This document shows, one piece after another, positions 10,031 through 20,149 of a stretch of 64,000 nucleotides of DNA; within the stretch, counting starts at the first letter, position 1, and each line of letters starts with the position of its first letter. The DNA lies in assembly GCA_027475525.1 (NCBI GenBank), contig JAMWFC010000091.1, positions 186,001-250,000 on the forward strand, written 5' to 3'. Source of the stretch: Macrolepiota albuminosa. Its lineage: Eukaryota; Basidiomycota; Agaricomycetes; Agaricales; Agaricaceae. Made by a program: the position numbers and the translations under genes. The notes under the pieces are model-generated. The model was given only the letters and a program-made list of their open reading frames with translations, was not told the DNA's origin and ran no database searches.

Positions 10031-13000
10031 ATGACTGATCCTGATGATCATTGTGCACATAGAAGTAGAAGATCTACTTCTGTGGTTATACCACTTCATT
10101 TTGGAACTGGGGATAGAGAGTCTGAGGGTATAGGGTCTGGGGATAGAGAGTCTGGGAATATGCCTATTGTTGCTCAGGATCCATTTGCTATTGTCATTCC
10201 TCAAACTGAAGGAACTGAGGGTAGAGAGTCTGGGAATAGACAGTCTGGGGGTATAGGGTCTGGGGGTATAGAGTCTAGGGATAGAGAGTCTGGGGGAGGA
10301 GAGTCTGAGGGTATAGGGATTGGGGGAGGAGAGTCTGGGGGTATAGGGTCTGGGAGTAGAGAGTCTGGGAATATGCCTATTGTTGCTCAGGATCCATTTG
10401 CTATTGTCATTCCTCAAACTCTTTTGCCTGAAGGATGGGATGGACCTTTACAGAATCCTATACCTAGAATGGTGCCACCTCTACCTGTTTCTACATCCAG
10501 AAGAAACAATAGGCCCAGAATGGTACCACTTCTACCTGCTCTCCCTCTTCCTATACATAGAAGAGACAACCTGCCTACTATTGCTCCACTTCCTGTGGAC
10601 ATTCCTGAAACTGTTCTGCCTGAAGGATGGAACACTCCTTTACAGAATCCTATGCCTATGGTGCCACCCCTACCTGCTCTGGCATTTAGAAGAGTCAGAA
10701 ATGTATCTGTACAGAATTCTATGCCATCTCTGCCAGCTTCCACACTAGCAGAATTGCAAGAGCAGGAAAGGCTGAGACATATGGCTATGATTCAAGAACA
10801 ACAGAGGCAACAGGAATTGGCACAAGCAATAGTAGAGGAACAACCAAGAGTCCTACCAGAAGATCCTAGAAATGATCCTGCTGAGGATATGGAGGAGGAC
10901 TTGGAATATGTGGATCCACCTGTGCAAAATCTACCAGCACCTCCTATCTTACAAAGGGTTGATCATATTCAAGGCATCAATGCTCTTCCAAGAGGAAGAC
11001 AGCCTTATATAGATGAACCCTCAGCACATTATCTTGGTCTTATGGATGTCATATGTCCACACTGTCAGGCTCTACATTGGAATGCTGAAAAGCTCACCAG
11101 TTCTACTAGACATCATACAAAATTTGGCATGTGCTGTCTGCAAGGCCAGATTGATTTGCCCAGACTTGCTGATGCTCCACCAGAACTGCTTGGCTTACTC
11201 CAAGGCCATCATGCTCTTTCTGATGCTTTCAAAGCATCTATCCGTCAATACAATGCTGCTTTTGCATTTACATCTCTGGGAGTCAAGATTGACCATGCAA
11301 TTACCAATGCTCCTGGACCATACAGCTTTAGGATTAATGGAGAGCTCCATCATCTGACAGGTGCTTTGCTTCCAACTGAAGGTGATCATCCTGTGTATGC
11401 ACAACTCTACTTCTACGATCACAATCAACAATTGGCTTTTCGTCAGGGAAGCAATCCTAGATTGGATCCTCAGATAATGGCCTCTTTGCAGGATATGCTT
11501 CATAGAGTCAATCCTTTTATTGGCTTATACAAGCTTGCAAAGCAGATTATGACAGAAGTTCCTGAAGGCCAACCACAAAGGCTTTCTGTTCAACTGAGGG
11601 CTGACTTTGGAGACCATCGACGCTATAACAATCCTAATGAACAGGAAGGAGTTGCAGCAATTATACCAGGAGATGGTTCAGAAGAACGATCAGATCACCG
11701 TGACATAGTCCTGCATCTGCATGGAGGTCAATTGAAGCGAATCAGCCATTTACACCCCTATTACACTCCTCTGCATTACACTATCATATTTCCAACTGGA
11801 GAACCTGGATTTCATACCGATATTCAATCTCAATTTGGACCAGCAGGAGAACAAAGAGCCAAAAAAGTTAGCCAAACTGCATATTATGCATATAGGCTGC
11901 AGCAGAGGGCTTTGGAAGCTAATGCTGCATTGCTTTGGAGTGGCAGACTGTTCCAGCAATATGTTGTCGATGCATGGGCTTCAATCGAACAATCAAAGCT
12001 CAACTGGGTCAGACAGAATCAAAAGAAGATTAGGGCTGAAGTCTATCAAGGAGTGGTTGATGCAGCAGCTGGAGATGAAGACTTACGCAGGCAAGGCCGA
12101 CATGTGGTCCTCCCCTCTTCACATGTTGGAAGTGAACGACATATGCAGCAACTATTCCAGGACTCTATGGCTATTTGCAGGCATTTCCACAAACCAGATC
12201 TCTTCATCACTATGACTGCCAATCCAAAGTGGCCAGAAATTGAAGAGGCTCTGTTGAAGGAACCTATGGTTAATGGAAAGAGGCAAACAGCTTCTGACCG
12301 TCCAGATATTGTTGCCAGAGTATTTGAACTCAAGAAGAATGCTCTTTTGAAGGACATAAAAGATGGTCTATTTGGAAAATGTGTGGCATCTGTCCATACC
12401 ATTGAATTTCAAAAGAGGGGACTTCCACATATACATATCTTGATCTTTTTCCATCATCATAACAAGATCAAAGATGCAGCTCATGTGGACACTATTGTTT
12501 CTGCTCAAATTCCTGATCCAGTGACTCAGCCTCAATTGTATCAGGTATTGGCTTTGCTTGAATTATCAATGCAGTATCTGACCTTTGTTATTAGGTTGTT
12601 ACTACCAATATGGTTCATGGTCCATGTGGAGCAGATTTTCCCAATGCCAAGTGCATGGTAGATGGCAAATGTTTCAAGAGATATCCCAAGGAATTTCAGG
12701 AAGCTACACAGTATGGTGATGATGGCTATCCCCAATATGCCAGACCTAACAATGGCCGCTTTTTTGAAAAGCATGGTCGTCGTTATGACAATCGTAATGT
12801 TGTCCCATACAATCCATATCTCTCAGCCAAATTCCAATGTCATATCAATGTGGAAGTCTGTGCTTCAGTGGATGCAATCAAATACATTCACAAGTACATC
12901 TACAAGGGCCATGATAGGACAACTTTGGAGATTGCTAGGGAGGAGAGGGATGAAATCAAGGAACACTTGGATGCTAGATACATTTCTGCTCCTGAGGCTT

Positions 13001-14010
13001 GCTGGCACATCTTTGAATTCAACATGCATGCTGAATATCCTTCAGCATACAGATTGCCTGTGCACTTGGAAAACCAGCATGAAGTCTATTTTCCAGATGA
13101 TGAACCAATACAGGTGGTGGCTGCTAGACCTAATGCAGACAAGACTGCACTCACAGCTTGGTTTGAAGCCAATACCAGGTTTCCCAATAATAACACCACT
13201 TATCAGAACTTTCCAACCAAGTTTGTTTATGAAGCATCTAAACGGAGTTGGAAGGAGAGGCAGAGAGGGACAGCAATTGGAAGGATGTATTTTGCTTCAC
13301 CAAGACAGGGAGAAAGGTTCTATCTCAGGATGCTCTTGACTGTTGTAACCAATGCAACTTCATGGGCTGATCTCAGGACAGTCAATGGCCATATCTATCC
13401 CACTTATCAAGAAGCATGCAAGGCTCTAGGTCTTTTGGAGGATGATGCAGAATGGAGGCAGTGTCTCACTGAAGCTGCTCCAATCCAACTAGGATCAGCT
13501 CTCAGGCAGCTGTTTTGCACTATTCTATTCCACTGTGCTCCTGCCACTCCTGAGGCTCTATGGGATGAATTCAAACATTCTATCTGTGATGATCTTCGAC
13601 ACAGATTGGAACATACTAGGCAATACAGGGACCGAGTCTTTACCAATGAGGATGTCTATGACTATGGCCTTTATCTCATCAATGACACTTTGATGAATTT
13701 TGGGAAAACTCTGAAAGACTTTCCCAACATGCCAGAGGCTCAACAGAATTGGAATATAGTTCCAGGTAATTGGCATTTGCATAAGAGATTGACTTGAATA
13801 CTGATCAATCTTCTAGGCAATAGACTTTTGGAAGATGAAACTAATTATGATGTTGAGGACCTCAAGCAAAGAGTGGAGGAAAACAAGGCCAAGTTCAATG
13901 TGGAACAACTGGAGACTTTCAATGCTGTCATAAACTCAGTGAACAACAATTTGGGCAGGATGCTATTCATTCACAGTGCTGGAGGATGTGGCAAAACCTT
14001 TGTCTGCAAT
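10031..14010 (+). CDS. Helitron RepHel protein, 5' part (three exons, up to helicase motif I)
   Basis: The protein nicks and joins Helitron DNA during rolling-circle transposition. Exons are 10031-12544, 12595-13765 and 13817-14010. The introns (12545-12594, 50 nt; 13766-13816, 51 nt) have GT-AG ends, and splicing restores conserved sequence: VTTNMVHGPCGADFPNAKC at the first junction and IVPGNRLLED at the second. The N-terminus is a low-complexity region rich in GIGSGGGESG-type repeats. The HUH motif is KRGLPHIHIL (about 12415-12445). The tyrosine helix is IKYIHKYIYKG (12879-12911). The last exon reaches the Walker A motif SAGGCGKT, then is cut by A1 at codon AAT. Coding sequence may begin further upstream: the frame is open back to a TTTAG acceptor near 9941. 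ATG 10031 is the first in-frame ATG after it. Confidence 0.9.
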
Positions 14011-14760
14011 TGTCAGGTTCCGCTGAATCGGGGGCTTTCTGGGAAAGCGACGCCCTTACGATGCGGACTTGATCTACGGATACTCGGGTGTCTGGAACTC
14101 CGGGGCTAGGATTCCGGGGTTCAAGACGGGGACAGGGGTAATCCCAGGAGAGGGGACTAGAGTCCGGGAGTTTTGGGTTGGGGGTGGCTGAGAGTTAGAG
14201 GGGGTCGAGTCGTGAACCGGAGGTTCTAAGACGAGACCAAGTTAGTAACTTAAGAGTCGCGAAGTGCGTACCAAAGCTTAGAGCACGCGAATACTAAGGC
14301 GTGCCAGTCAAAGCGTACCAAACAAGGCGTACCAGTCAAACAGAGGGCACGCAATATCCAAAGTAACAGTTATGCAAAGTATGTAATATCAAGACTACCG
14401 AATACAACAGGGGGCTACACTATAAGTACTACGGGGTCGGGTCTCGGGATTCCGGGGTGTCTGGGATGGGTTCCGGGGGTTATTGAGTAGCGGCAGGGGC
14501 TGTATACCGGGATCGCGCGCGTGGGACGCGCGATCAATTGGCGCGGATGGAGCCGTGATGCGCGATGCGTGATGGCCGGCACGAGTCGCGTGATCCGATC
14601 GTTGATCGGGGCTAGTGACGGCTGATGGCGGTCCTTGATGCGCGTGATGGCGGTGTCGGTGGTCGTGATGGCGGGGCGTGTCCTGTGGGGTCGGAGGGAG
14701 GGTCCCGGAGGGTGTTCCGGGGGTGTCCCGGGGTGGGCCCGGAGGGGAGGGGTCGTGACA
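14011..14760 (-). repeat. 3' LTR of A1 (750 nt)
   Basis: It runs from TGTCAGGTTCCGCTGAATCG to GGAGGGGAGGGGTCGTGACA. It matches the A3 LTRs but has an extra block of about 24 nt around 14575-14600. Adjacent sequence 14761-14773 (TCACCCCCCCCTC, purine-rich on the minus strand) is the polypurine tract for plus-strand DNA priming. The minus strand has TTATAG at about 14425 and AGTCTTGATATTA at about 14386-14398. Confidence 0.9.
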
Positions 14761-14888
14761 TCACCCCCCCCTCAGCGCTGAGACCCTCCGAGGCGCGCGT
14801 AGCCGGTGGTTTGGACTGGGGGTCAACCGTGGGATCCGGCACCTGACCTGCCACGTATCGAAAAAAAATTTTACCGTCAAGTTCAACC

Positions 14889-16724
14889 ATGTCGCGTACG
14901 CCAACGCATTCCCCGACGCCCCCGCAAACTAACGAGGTGGCGCCCCTGATGGCCTGGGAGACCCAGGATGCGCGGTACCGAGCCCGCCTGGACCGGGAGC
15001 GCGTGGCGGCGCTTGTACAACAGCGTGAGTGCTTTTGCGGGGGTCCGCTTACCGCAGCTGACGTTTCCCCTTCAGAACAAAGATCTTCCCCCGCTCCGGA
15101 GGCGGGTCCCAGCCGTCTTCCGGAGCCTGCCTCTGGTGGCCCCCCGGCGTCGTCATCCGGTCGTCCCGCGCCTACCTTCGCGCGGATGACCGTCCGCCCC
15201 CCGCGCCCACCTCCCCCTCCTCGTCCTAGGCTGACCGCCCCCCGTTTCCGCCGCTCCGGGATGGCGGTGGGGGCCATTTCCGAAGTCCCGGAGGACCGAC
15301 GCGTGGAGTGGGCGGACGCTTCGCAAGAACAGTTTGGGGAGGCTCTGGAGAGGCCTCGGGGTCTGCCCACCCACGCCTGGTGTGTGAGTAACGGGCCGGT
15401 AAGCGAGTTCATACCTCTGGTTTCGCCGCTGACCTCGGTACAGTGTCTGCACTGCGCTCGCCGGGGGGTTGGCCGGTAAGCGAGTTCATACCTCTGGTTT
15501 CGCCGCTGACCTCGGTACAGTGTCTGCACTGCGCTCGCCGGGGGGTTCTCTGCTCATTTGAGGCCCCGGGCCCATCATCCCGCCGGGACACGTCCGTGTG
15601 CGAGGCCTGCCGCCTCAATCATGAACGGTGTTCCGTGTTGGCGTTGTGGAGGGCGCGTTGCGTCTCGAGGGAGCAAGGATGGCCGCTGGGGGGAATTACC
15701 CGGAGGATGGGCGTCGAGGAGAGGGATTGGGTGGTGGAGCCGGAGGGGGGGTCACAGGGGGTGCCAGCGGGGGGTGGGTCACAGGGGGTGCCCGCGGGGG
15801 GTCCAGGAGGGGAGTCGGGGAGCGGGGGTCGCCTTCGGGTGGGGGGCCGGGGCCGGCCCGTGGTCCTCATCACGCGCCGGGTGACCCGGGCCGGAGGGAG
15901 CCGGGAGGGGCGCGGGGGGCGCCCTGACAAGGGGAAGCGGCGGGCGTCGCCAAGCCCGTCCCCCGGGCCTTCCAAGAGGGCGCGTCTGCCCTCTGAGACC
16001 CCACCCCCGGGTTCCCCGCCGCGCCTGTCCCCAGCGGTGTTCTCCCCCTTGTCCGGGAGGCCCCTGGGCGTCAGCATCGGGGACCTGCAGGAGCGCCTGG
16101 GGCGGGCCGAGCGGGAGCGTGAGGAGGGGATTAGGGAGGAGGCTGCCATTCGGAGGGGCCTGGAGGAGGGTCGGGAGGCGGCACTCCGGGACCTGGAGGA
16201 GGCCAGGGCTGCCCGGGGGGAGGCCGAGGCTGAGCTGGAGGCGCTGAGGGCAAGGCTGGGACAGGGGGCGGGATTCCCGGAGAGTCAGGAGGGGCTGGTG
16301 GAGATCCTGCGTCGGGACGTGGTGGTCGCCCGTATGGCGTCGTTGAGTGAGTACCTCCCTCTTCGGATTCGGCCCTCCACTGACGCCCCCAGGCTGGGCC
16401 CGGGAGCATCGCTTGCTCTTGGACGGGGCGGCCGCGGCACTCGCGGCGTTGCAGGAGGGGCAGCGCCCGGAGGTGACGACCCCTGGGGTGGAGCGGGGCC
16501 TCGGCTTGCTGGCGCGGGTGGTGTCGGCCCACCGGCGGAGAAACGTGCCGGCCCCGGGCTCTTGGTTCGAGAGGGTCTTGGACGAGGGGGAGCCCCTGCC
16601 GTCCTGGGAGCAACTGGCGGAGGAGACGTTGCGGGAGCATGGCCCGGGCGGGAGGGAAGAGGGGTTCCGGGGGTGGCCTGGGGAGGGGGAAGGGAGCGAG
16701 GAGGTTCCGGGGCCCCAGCGTTAG
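14889..16724 (+). CDS. Opposite-strand accessory gene of A1 (Zn2Cys6-like, coiled coil)
   Basis: No known function is assigned. It is read against gag-pol between the chromodomain end and the 3' LTR. Four exons are inferred: 14889-15024, 15076-15398, 15521-16346 and 16393-16724. The introns start GTGAGT or GTAAGC and end CAG. The 77-nt duplication (15394-15547) must be ignored; the exons then sum to 1617 nt, exactly in frame (538 residues). Splicing joins NGP directly to CLHCARRG. Features in order: an N-terminal MAWETQDARYRARLDRER helix, a Pro/Arg-rich linker, a cluster C-x2-C-x6-C-x15-C-x2-C-x6-C resembling the fungal binuclear zinc domain but with a long loop, a basic KGKRRASPSPSPGPSKRAR stretch, a Glu/Arg-rich coiled coil and a C-terminal WAREHRLLLDGAA helical domain. 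An unspliced 450-codon reading exists but runs through the introns. Confidence 0.82.
15394..15547. repeat. 77-nt period duplication in the A1 accessory gene
   Basis: Units 15394-15470 and 15471-15547 span intron 2 and the first cysteines. Dropping one 77-nt unit restores the frame shared with the A3 gene. Confidence 0.9.
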
Positions 16725-17410
16725 GGGGTTCCCTTTTTTTTCTTGTCGTATCGTCGCTTTTTTTTGTTCTGTTCCTACACTGTAGAATTTTGTAGCTATA
16801 GAAAATGTATATACTCGGTTTTGTACTCGAAATGGTGTAAGTAAAGTGGCAGGAAAAACGAGGAAGTGTACCTTGCCCAGAATCCGGGGCGTTACTGCGA
16901 AGGAAGTACTAAAGGAGAGTAAGATCTAGAAAGGGGAAGCAGAAAATATACATGGGAGTTGAATCCCTACTGAACCCAGAGGCGGGGGTTACGCCCACTA
17001 CTGCCGTCTGTGAGTCCTGCGCCCGGGAAGGTCGTTCCCTGGGTGCCGTTGTTGGTAGTTCCGGAGTTTGTCGGGGGCGCCCTCGAGGTTTCGGCGCGGT
17101 TCCCAAGTGTCGTCTTCCGGGCCGTATCCCTTCCATCGTACGAGGAAGTGGGGTCGTCCACAAATGTTCCGGGAGTCGAGGATGTCTTCAACCTTGTAGT
17201 GGTATTTGTCCTCGACCTCGACCGGGGGAGGGGGCTCGGGGCGTCGTTCGGGGAAGGGATCCGGGGGGTGTCGTTCCAGGAGGCGGACGTGGAATACCGG
17301 GTGCAGACCTTTCAGCCCCGGGGGGAGCTCGATCTTGTAGGCGTGGGATGAGACCCTCTTCAATATTTTGAACAGGCCGAGACGCTTGTGATCGAGTTTT
17401 GGGGAGGGCC

Positions 17411-17657
17411 GGCGGGTGCGGAGGTGTCGTCGATCTAACCATACCTTTGTCCCGGGGGTCCAGTCGGGGGTGTCTTCCCGCTTCCGCGGCGGGTGCGGAG
17501 GTGTCGTCGATCTAACCATACCTTTGTCCCGGGGGCCCAGTCGGGGGTGTCTTCCCGTTTCCGGTCGGCGTGTTTCACTGTCGTCGATCTAACCATACCT
17601 TTGTCCCGGGGGTCCAGTCGGGGGTGTCTTCCCGCTTCCGATCGGCGTGTTTCACGT
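17411..17657. repeat. 77-nt period triplication in A1 pol
   Basis: CGTCGATCTAACCATACC recurs at 17428, 17505 and 17582, each 77 nt apart. A3 has it once. Confidence 0.9.
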
Positions 17658-17910
17658 AGGCCCGGTTCGCGGTGTCGATCTCTTCTCGGAGAAACTCGTG
17701 AAGGGACTGGAGATCCCGGGCGACCTCGTGGGCGGCGTGCGACGGGATGTCCCGGAGCGAGAGCGTCAGTCGAGGGTGGTATCCTTTGTTGGCGAAGAAG
17801 GGTGATACCCCGGTGGCAGAGTGTGGCGTGTTGTTGTAGGTGAACTCGGCCAGGGGGAGCTCGGCGCGCCAGTCGTCCTGCAAGTAGTTGACGTACAGCC
17901 GGAGGTACTG

Positions 17911-18010
17911 NNNNNNNNNNNNNNNNNNNNNNNNNNNNNNNNNNNNNNNNNNNNNNNNNNNNNNNNNNNNNNNNNNNNNNNNNNNNNNNNNNNNNNNNNN
18001 NNNNNNNNNN
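17911..18010. other. 100-N gap flanked by identical 77-mers (spurious gap)
   Basis: 17834-17910 and 18011-18087 are the same 77 nt (TTGTAGGTGAACTCGGCCAG to GGAGGTACTG). A3 is continuous here with a single copy, so nothing appears to be missing. Confidence 0.9.
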
Positions 18011-18242
18011 TTGTAGGTGAACTCGGCCAGGGGGAGCTCGGCGCGCCAGTCGTCCTGCAAGTAGTTGACGTACAGCCGGAGGTACTGCTCGAGGGACTGG
18101 TTGACCCTTTCGGTTTGGCCGTCGGTCTCGGGGTGGTAGGCGGTAGAGAGGTTAGTCTTTACTTCAAGTGCCTTACACAGGGAAGTCCAGAACTTGGACA
18201 CGAAGAGAGGGCCACGGTCGGAGACGATGTCGTCCGGGAGCC

Positions 18243-18761
18243 TGTCAGGGGACCCCTCATTCCTTTCTTCTTTCACTCCTTATTTCTTTCACTCTCCTTT
18301 CATTCACTTCCTTATTTCTTCTACCATTCTCTCATTTTGCTGTTACTACTTCTTCAACACTATCTGTTGGTACTATTCTCAACCTTTGAGGTGCTCTGGT
18401 TCTTTAGCTATCACTCAGACAAGTGTGGGCCCTTCAGCACCGCTCCAGGCTGCTTAGATAAGCCGGAGTTTGCCTTTCTGACTTCTAAAGTCCGGAGTTT
18501 TCCTCCCTTGTTTGCACACTTGTTTGGTTAGTCAATTTTCGAGTTTTTAAGGTTTTGTTGTACTGTACAGTTGTTTCCCACGCTTCAGAGGCCCCAGAAG
18601 CGTCCAACCTGGCATAGGGGATCCCCAGACTTGTTCTCTTTGGATCTCCCTCTGCCAGGTGAGTAGCTACCTTGATATTGTCAGTATATATTCTAATACA
18701 CTTTGGATCTCCCTCTGCCAGCTGTGTGACTGAGCCACAGCCTCTAGAGGTCGCCCTTACA
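18243..18761 (+). repeat. 5' LTR of element B (519 nt)
   Basis: It begins TGTCAGGGGACCCCTCATTC and ends CTAGAGGTCGCCCTTACA. A CT-rich tract (18262-18340) fills the upstream part. AGACTTGTTCT at 18627-18637 is complementary to the primer site just inside the element and is the inferred start of the transcript. No clear TATA box is seen 25-30 nt before it. Confidence 0.93.
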
Positions 18762-18763
18762 GC

Positions 18764-18774
18764 AGAACAAGTCT
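18764..18774 (+). promoter_or_regulatory. Primer-binding site of B, complementary to its own LTR
   Basis: AGAACAAGTCT, two bases inside the LTR, is the exact reverse complement of AGACTTGTTCT at 18627-18637. No TGG-type tRNA primer site is present at the LTR edge. This is the arrangement known from the Tf1/sushi group, where the 5' end of the mRNA primes reverse transcription. Confidence 0.75.
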
Positions 18775-18875
18775 CTACATTTCGGTCTGGGAGCCCCCTT
18801 CAGCCTGCTTGAGCCCTCTCTTGCCCCTTTAGGTCCCTCCCCCACTGGATTACTTCCTGCCCCTCTGTTGCTTCT

Positions 18876-20141
18876 ATGACCCAACCAGCCCCCTCAGACA
18901 CTCCCCTGGACGCTTCTGCCCCTCAGGATGATGCCTGGGGTCGCTTGCTTGCTCTGGAGACTCAGGTGCAGACCACTCAAGCTTCCCTCACCCTCCACAC
19001 CACCGAACTTGCTGGATTACAACAGGCCACAGACACTATCTCCCATTCCCTTCAGGCCCTCTTAGAGCGCCTCCCTCTCACTCCTACCCCTCTCCAGGCA
19101 CCTCCAGTTAGGGCTGGCACACCCCCAGTCCCTCGCTTTGGGGCCTCCCCCCCAGTTCATGCCAATATTCCTCGCCCAGCACTCCCAGACGCATTCAATG
19201 GTGACCGAGCGATAGGCGAGCGTTTCCTGCAGTCCTGCATCACCTATATTCAGCTCAGTGGTGAGGCTTTCCCCTCTGACGCTCTCAAAATCGCTTGGGT
19301 TCTTTCTTACATGAAGTCTGGGCGAGCTTCAACATACGCGCTACGAGTCTTTCGACGTCCTGGAGGAGTAGAGAGTTTTGGAAGTTGGGATCAGTTTGAG
19401 AAGGAGTTTCGGACAGAGTTCTTCCCCTTGGACCCTGCTAAGGTGGCAGCCCTCACTCTCCGAGATCCTCATCGATATGGGCAGGGGAAGCGGACCCTAG
19501 ATGAGTACATCGACTCCTTCAGAGCTCTTGCTGAACAGGCCTGTTATCCGGATGGTCTTCAGCTCTGTCTCACCTTCCGAGATGGCCTCCTTCCCTCTCT
19601 CATGGATCGGATCGACAGCATGGCTGAGGGACGACCTGATGACACGAGTATCGAGACCTGGTATCAGGTAGCACGTGATCAGTGGCAGCTCATGGAGTTA
19701 CGACGTGAGCTCCACCGTGGAACTGCCCCTCGCTCCACTCCACAGGCATCCTTTTCTGCTCGTCATCCCATCCAGCCTTCCCTTCCATTTCGCACTCCAC
19801 CCCCAGCTCAGGTACCTGCAGCACGTCCTCTTCCTTTTGGAGTACCTATGGATGTTGATGCCTCTCGTCAACGTTCCTCCCTTCCTCTCCTCTGCCGTCG
19901 CTGTGGAAAGCCTGGTCACTTCGCTCGGTATTGTCCCCAGGGGTTAGAGGTGCGCTATCTCTCAGCTTCAGAGCAGGAGGAGCTCCTTCTCCAGCTCCTT
20001 GCTGCCCGAGATGTTCGAGGAAACCCCTCCCCAGATGTACAGACTGAAGCAGAACCCTTGGAGGAGTCCTTGGGTCCTGTGGAAGCTGTAGCAGAACCAT
20101 CGGATGGGTCCTTTGGTTCGGCAGGGGAGGGTTTTCAATAG
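18876..20141 (+). CDS. gag: Gag of element B
   Basis: This is the 421-residue capsid/nucleocapsid precursor. It starts with an N-terminal coiled-coil-like stretch (LLALETQVQTTQASLTLHTT, residues about 25-45), followed by a Pro-rich linker. The retrotransposon capsid domain lies at about residues 100-270 (PDAFNGDRAIGERFL, WVLSYMKSGRASTYA, FEKEFRTEFFPLD, LDEYIDSFRALAEQA). The CCHC zinc knuckle CRRCGKPGHFARYC (about residues 345-358) binds RNA. It ends with TAG at 20139-20141. The ATG at 18876 is the first after the primer site in a good leader. Pol continues in the -1 frame. Confidence 0.95.
   Translation: MTQPAPSDTPLDASAPQDDAWGRLLALETQVQTTQASLTLHTTELAGLQQATDTISHSLQALLERLPLTPTPLQAPPVRAGTPPVPRFGASPPVHANIPRPALPDAFNGDRAIGERFLQSCITYIQLSGEAFPSDALKIAWVLSYMKSGRASTYALRVFRRPGGVESFGSWDQFEKEFRTEFFPLDPAKVAALTLRDPHRYGQGKRTLDEYIDSFRALAEQACYPDGLQLCLTFRDGLLPSLMDRIDSMAEGRPDDTSIETWYQVARDQWQLMELRRELHRGTAPRSTPQASFSARHPIQPSLPFRTPPPAQVPAARPLPFGVPMDVDASRQRSSLPLLCRRCGKPGHFARYCPQGLEVRYLSASEQEELLLQLLAARDVRGNPSPDVQTEAEPLEESLGPVEAVAEPSDGSFGSAGEGFQ
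20129..20135 (+). promoter_or_regulatory. -1 ribosomal frameshift heptamer at the B gag-pol junction
   Basis: The gag frame reads GAG GGT TTT CAA TAG, so G GGT TTT has the canonical X XXY YYZ form and phase. A -1 slip enters a frame open through 20150 into pol. The stop follows two codons after the heptamer. Confidence 0.75.
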
Positions 20142-20149
20142 AGCGACGG

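Larger units (their letters stand above)
16998..18242 (-). pseudogene. A1 pol, C-terminal part (integrase end and chromodomain)
   Basis: It continues pol from 24820 across element B. It contains the integrase core end ([21 protein letters not shown], [20 protein letters not shown]), the [13 protein letters not shown] block, the [11 protein letters not shown] barrel and a chromodomain with [26 protein letters not shown]. The chromodomain of such elements binds histone marks and steers integration. The frame stops at 16998-17000. Two extra 77-nt units (17411-17657) and an N gap interrupt the assembled sequence. Discounting 154 nt brings the chromodomain into frame with the integrase. Confidence 0.88.

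Noticed and set aside
15443..16795. Single-exon 450-codon reading of the accessory gene in A1
   Set aside because: It reads through intron 3 and starts inside the 77-nt duplication. The spliced model fits both A1 and A3 and keeps the conserved C-terminal domain.
17834..18087. True tandem duplication in the A1 integrase
   Set aside because: The two 77-nt copies flank a scaffold gap and A3 has one copy, so this is an unmerged contig overlap.
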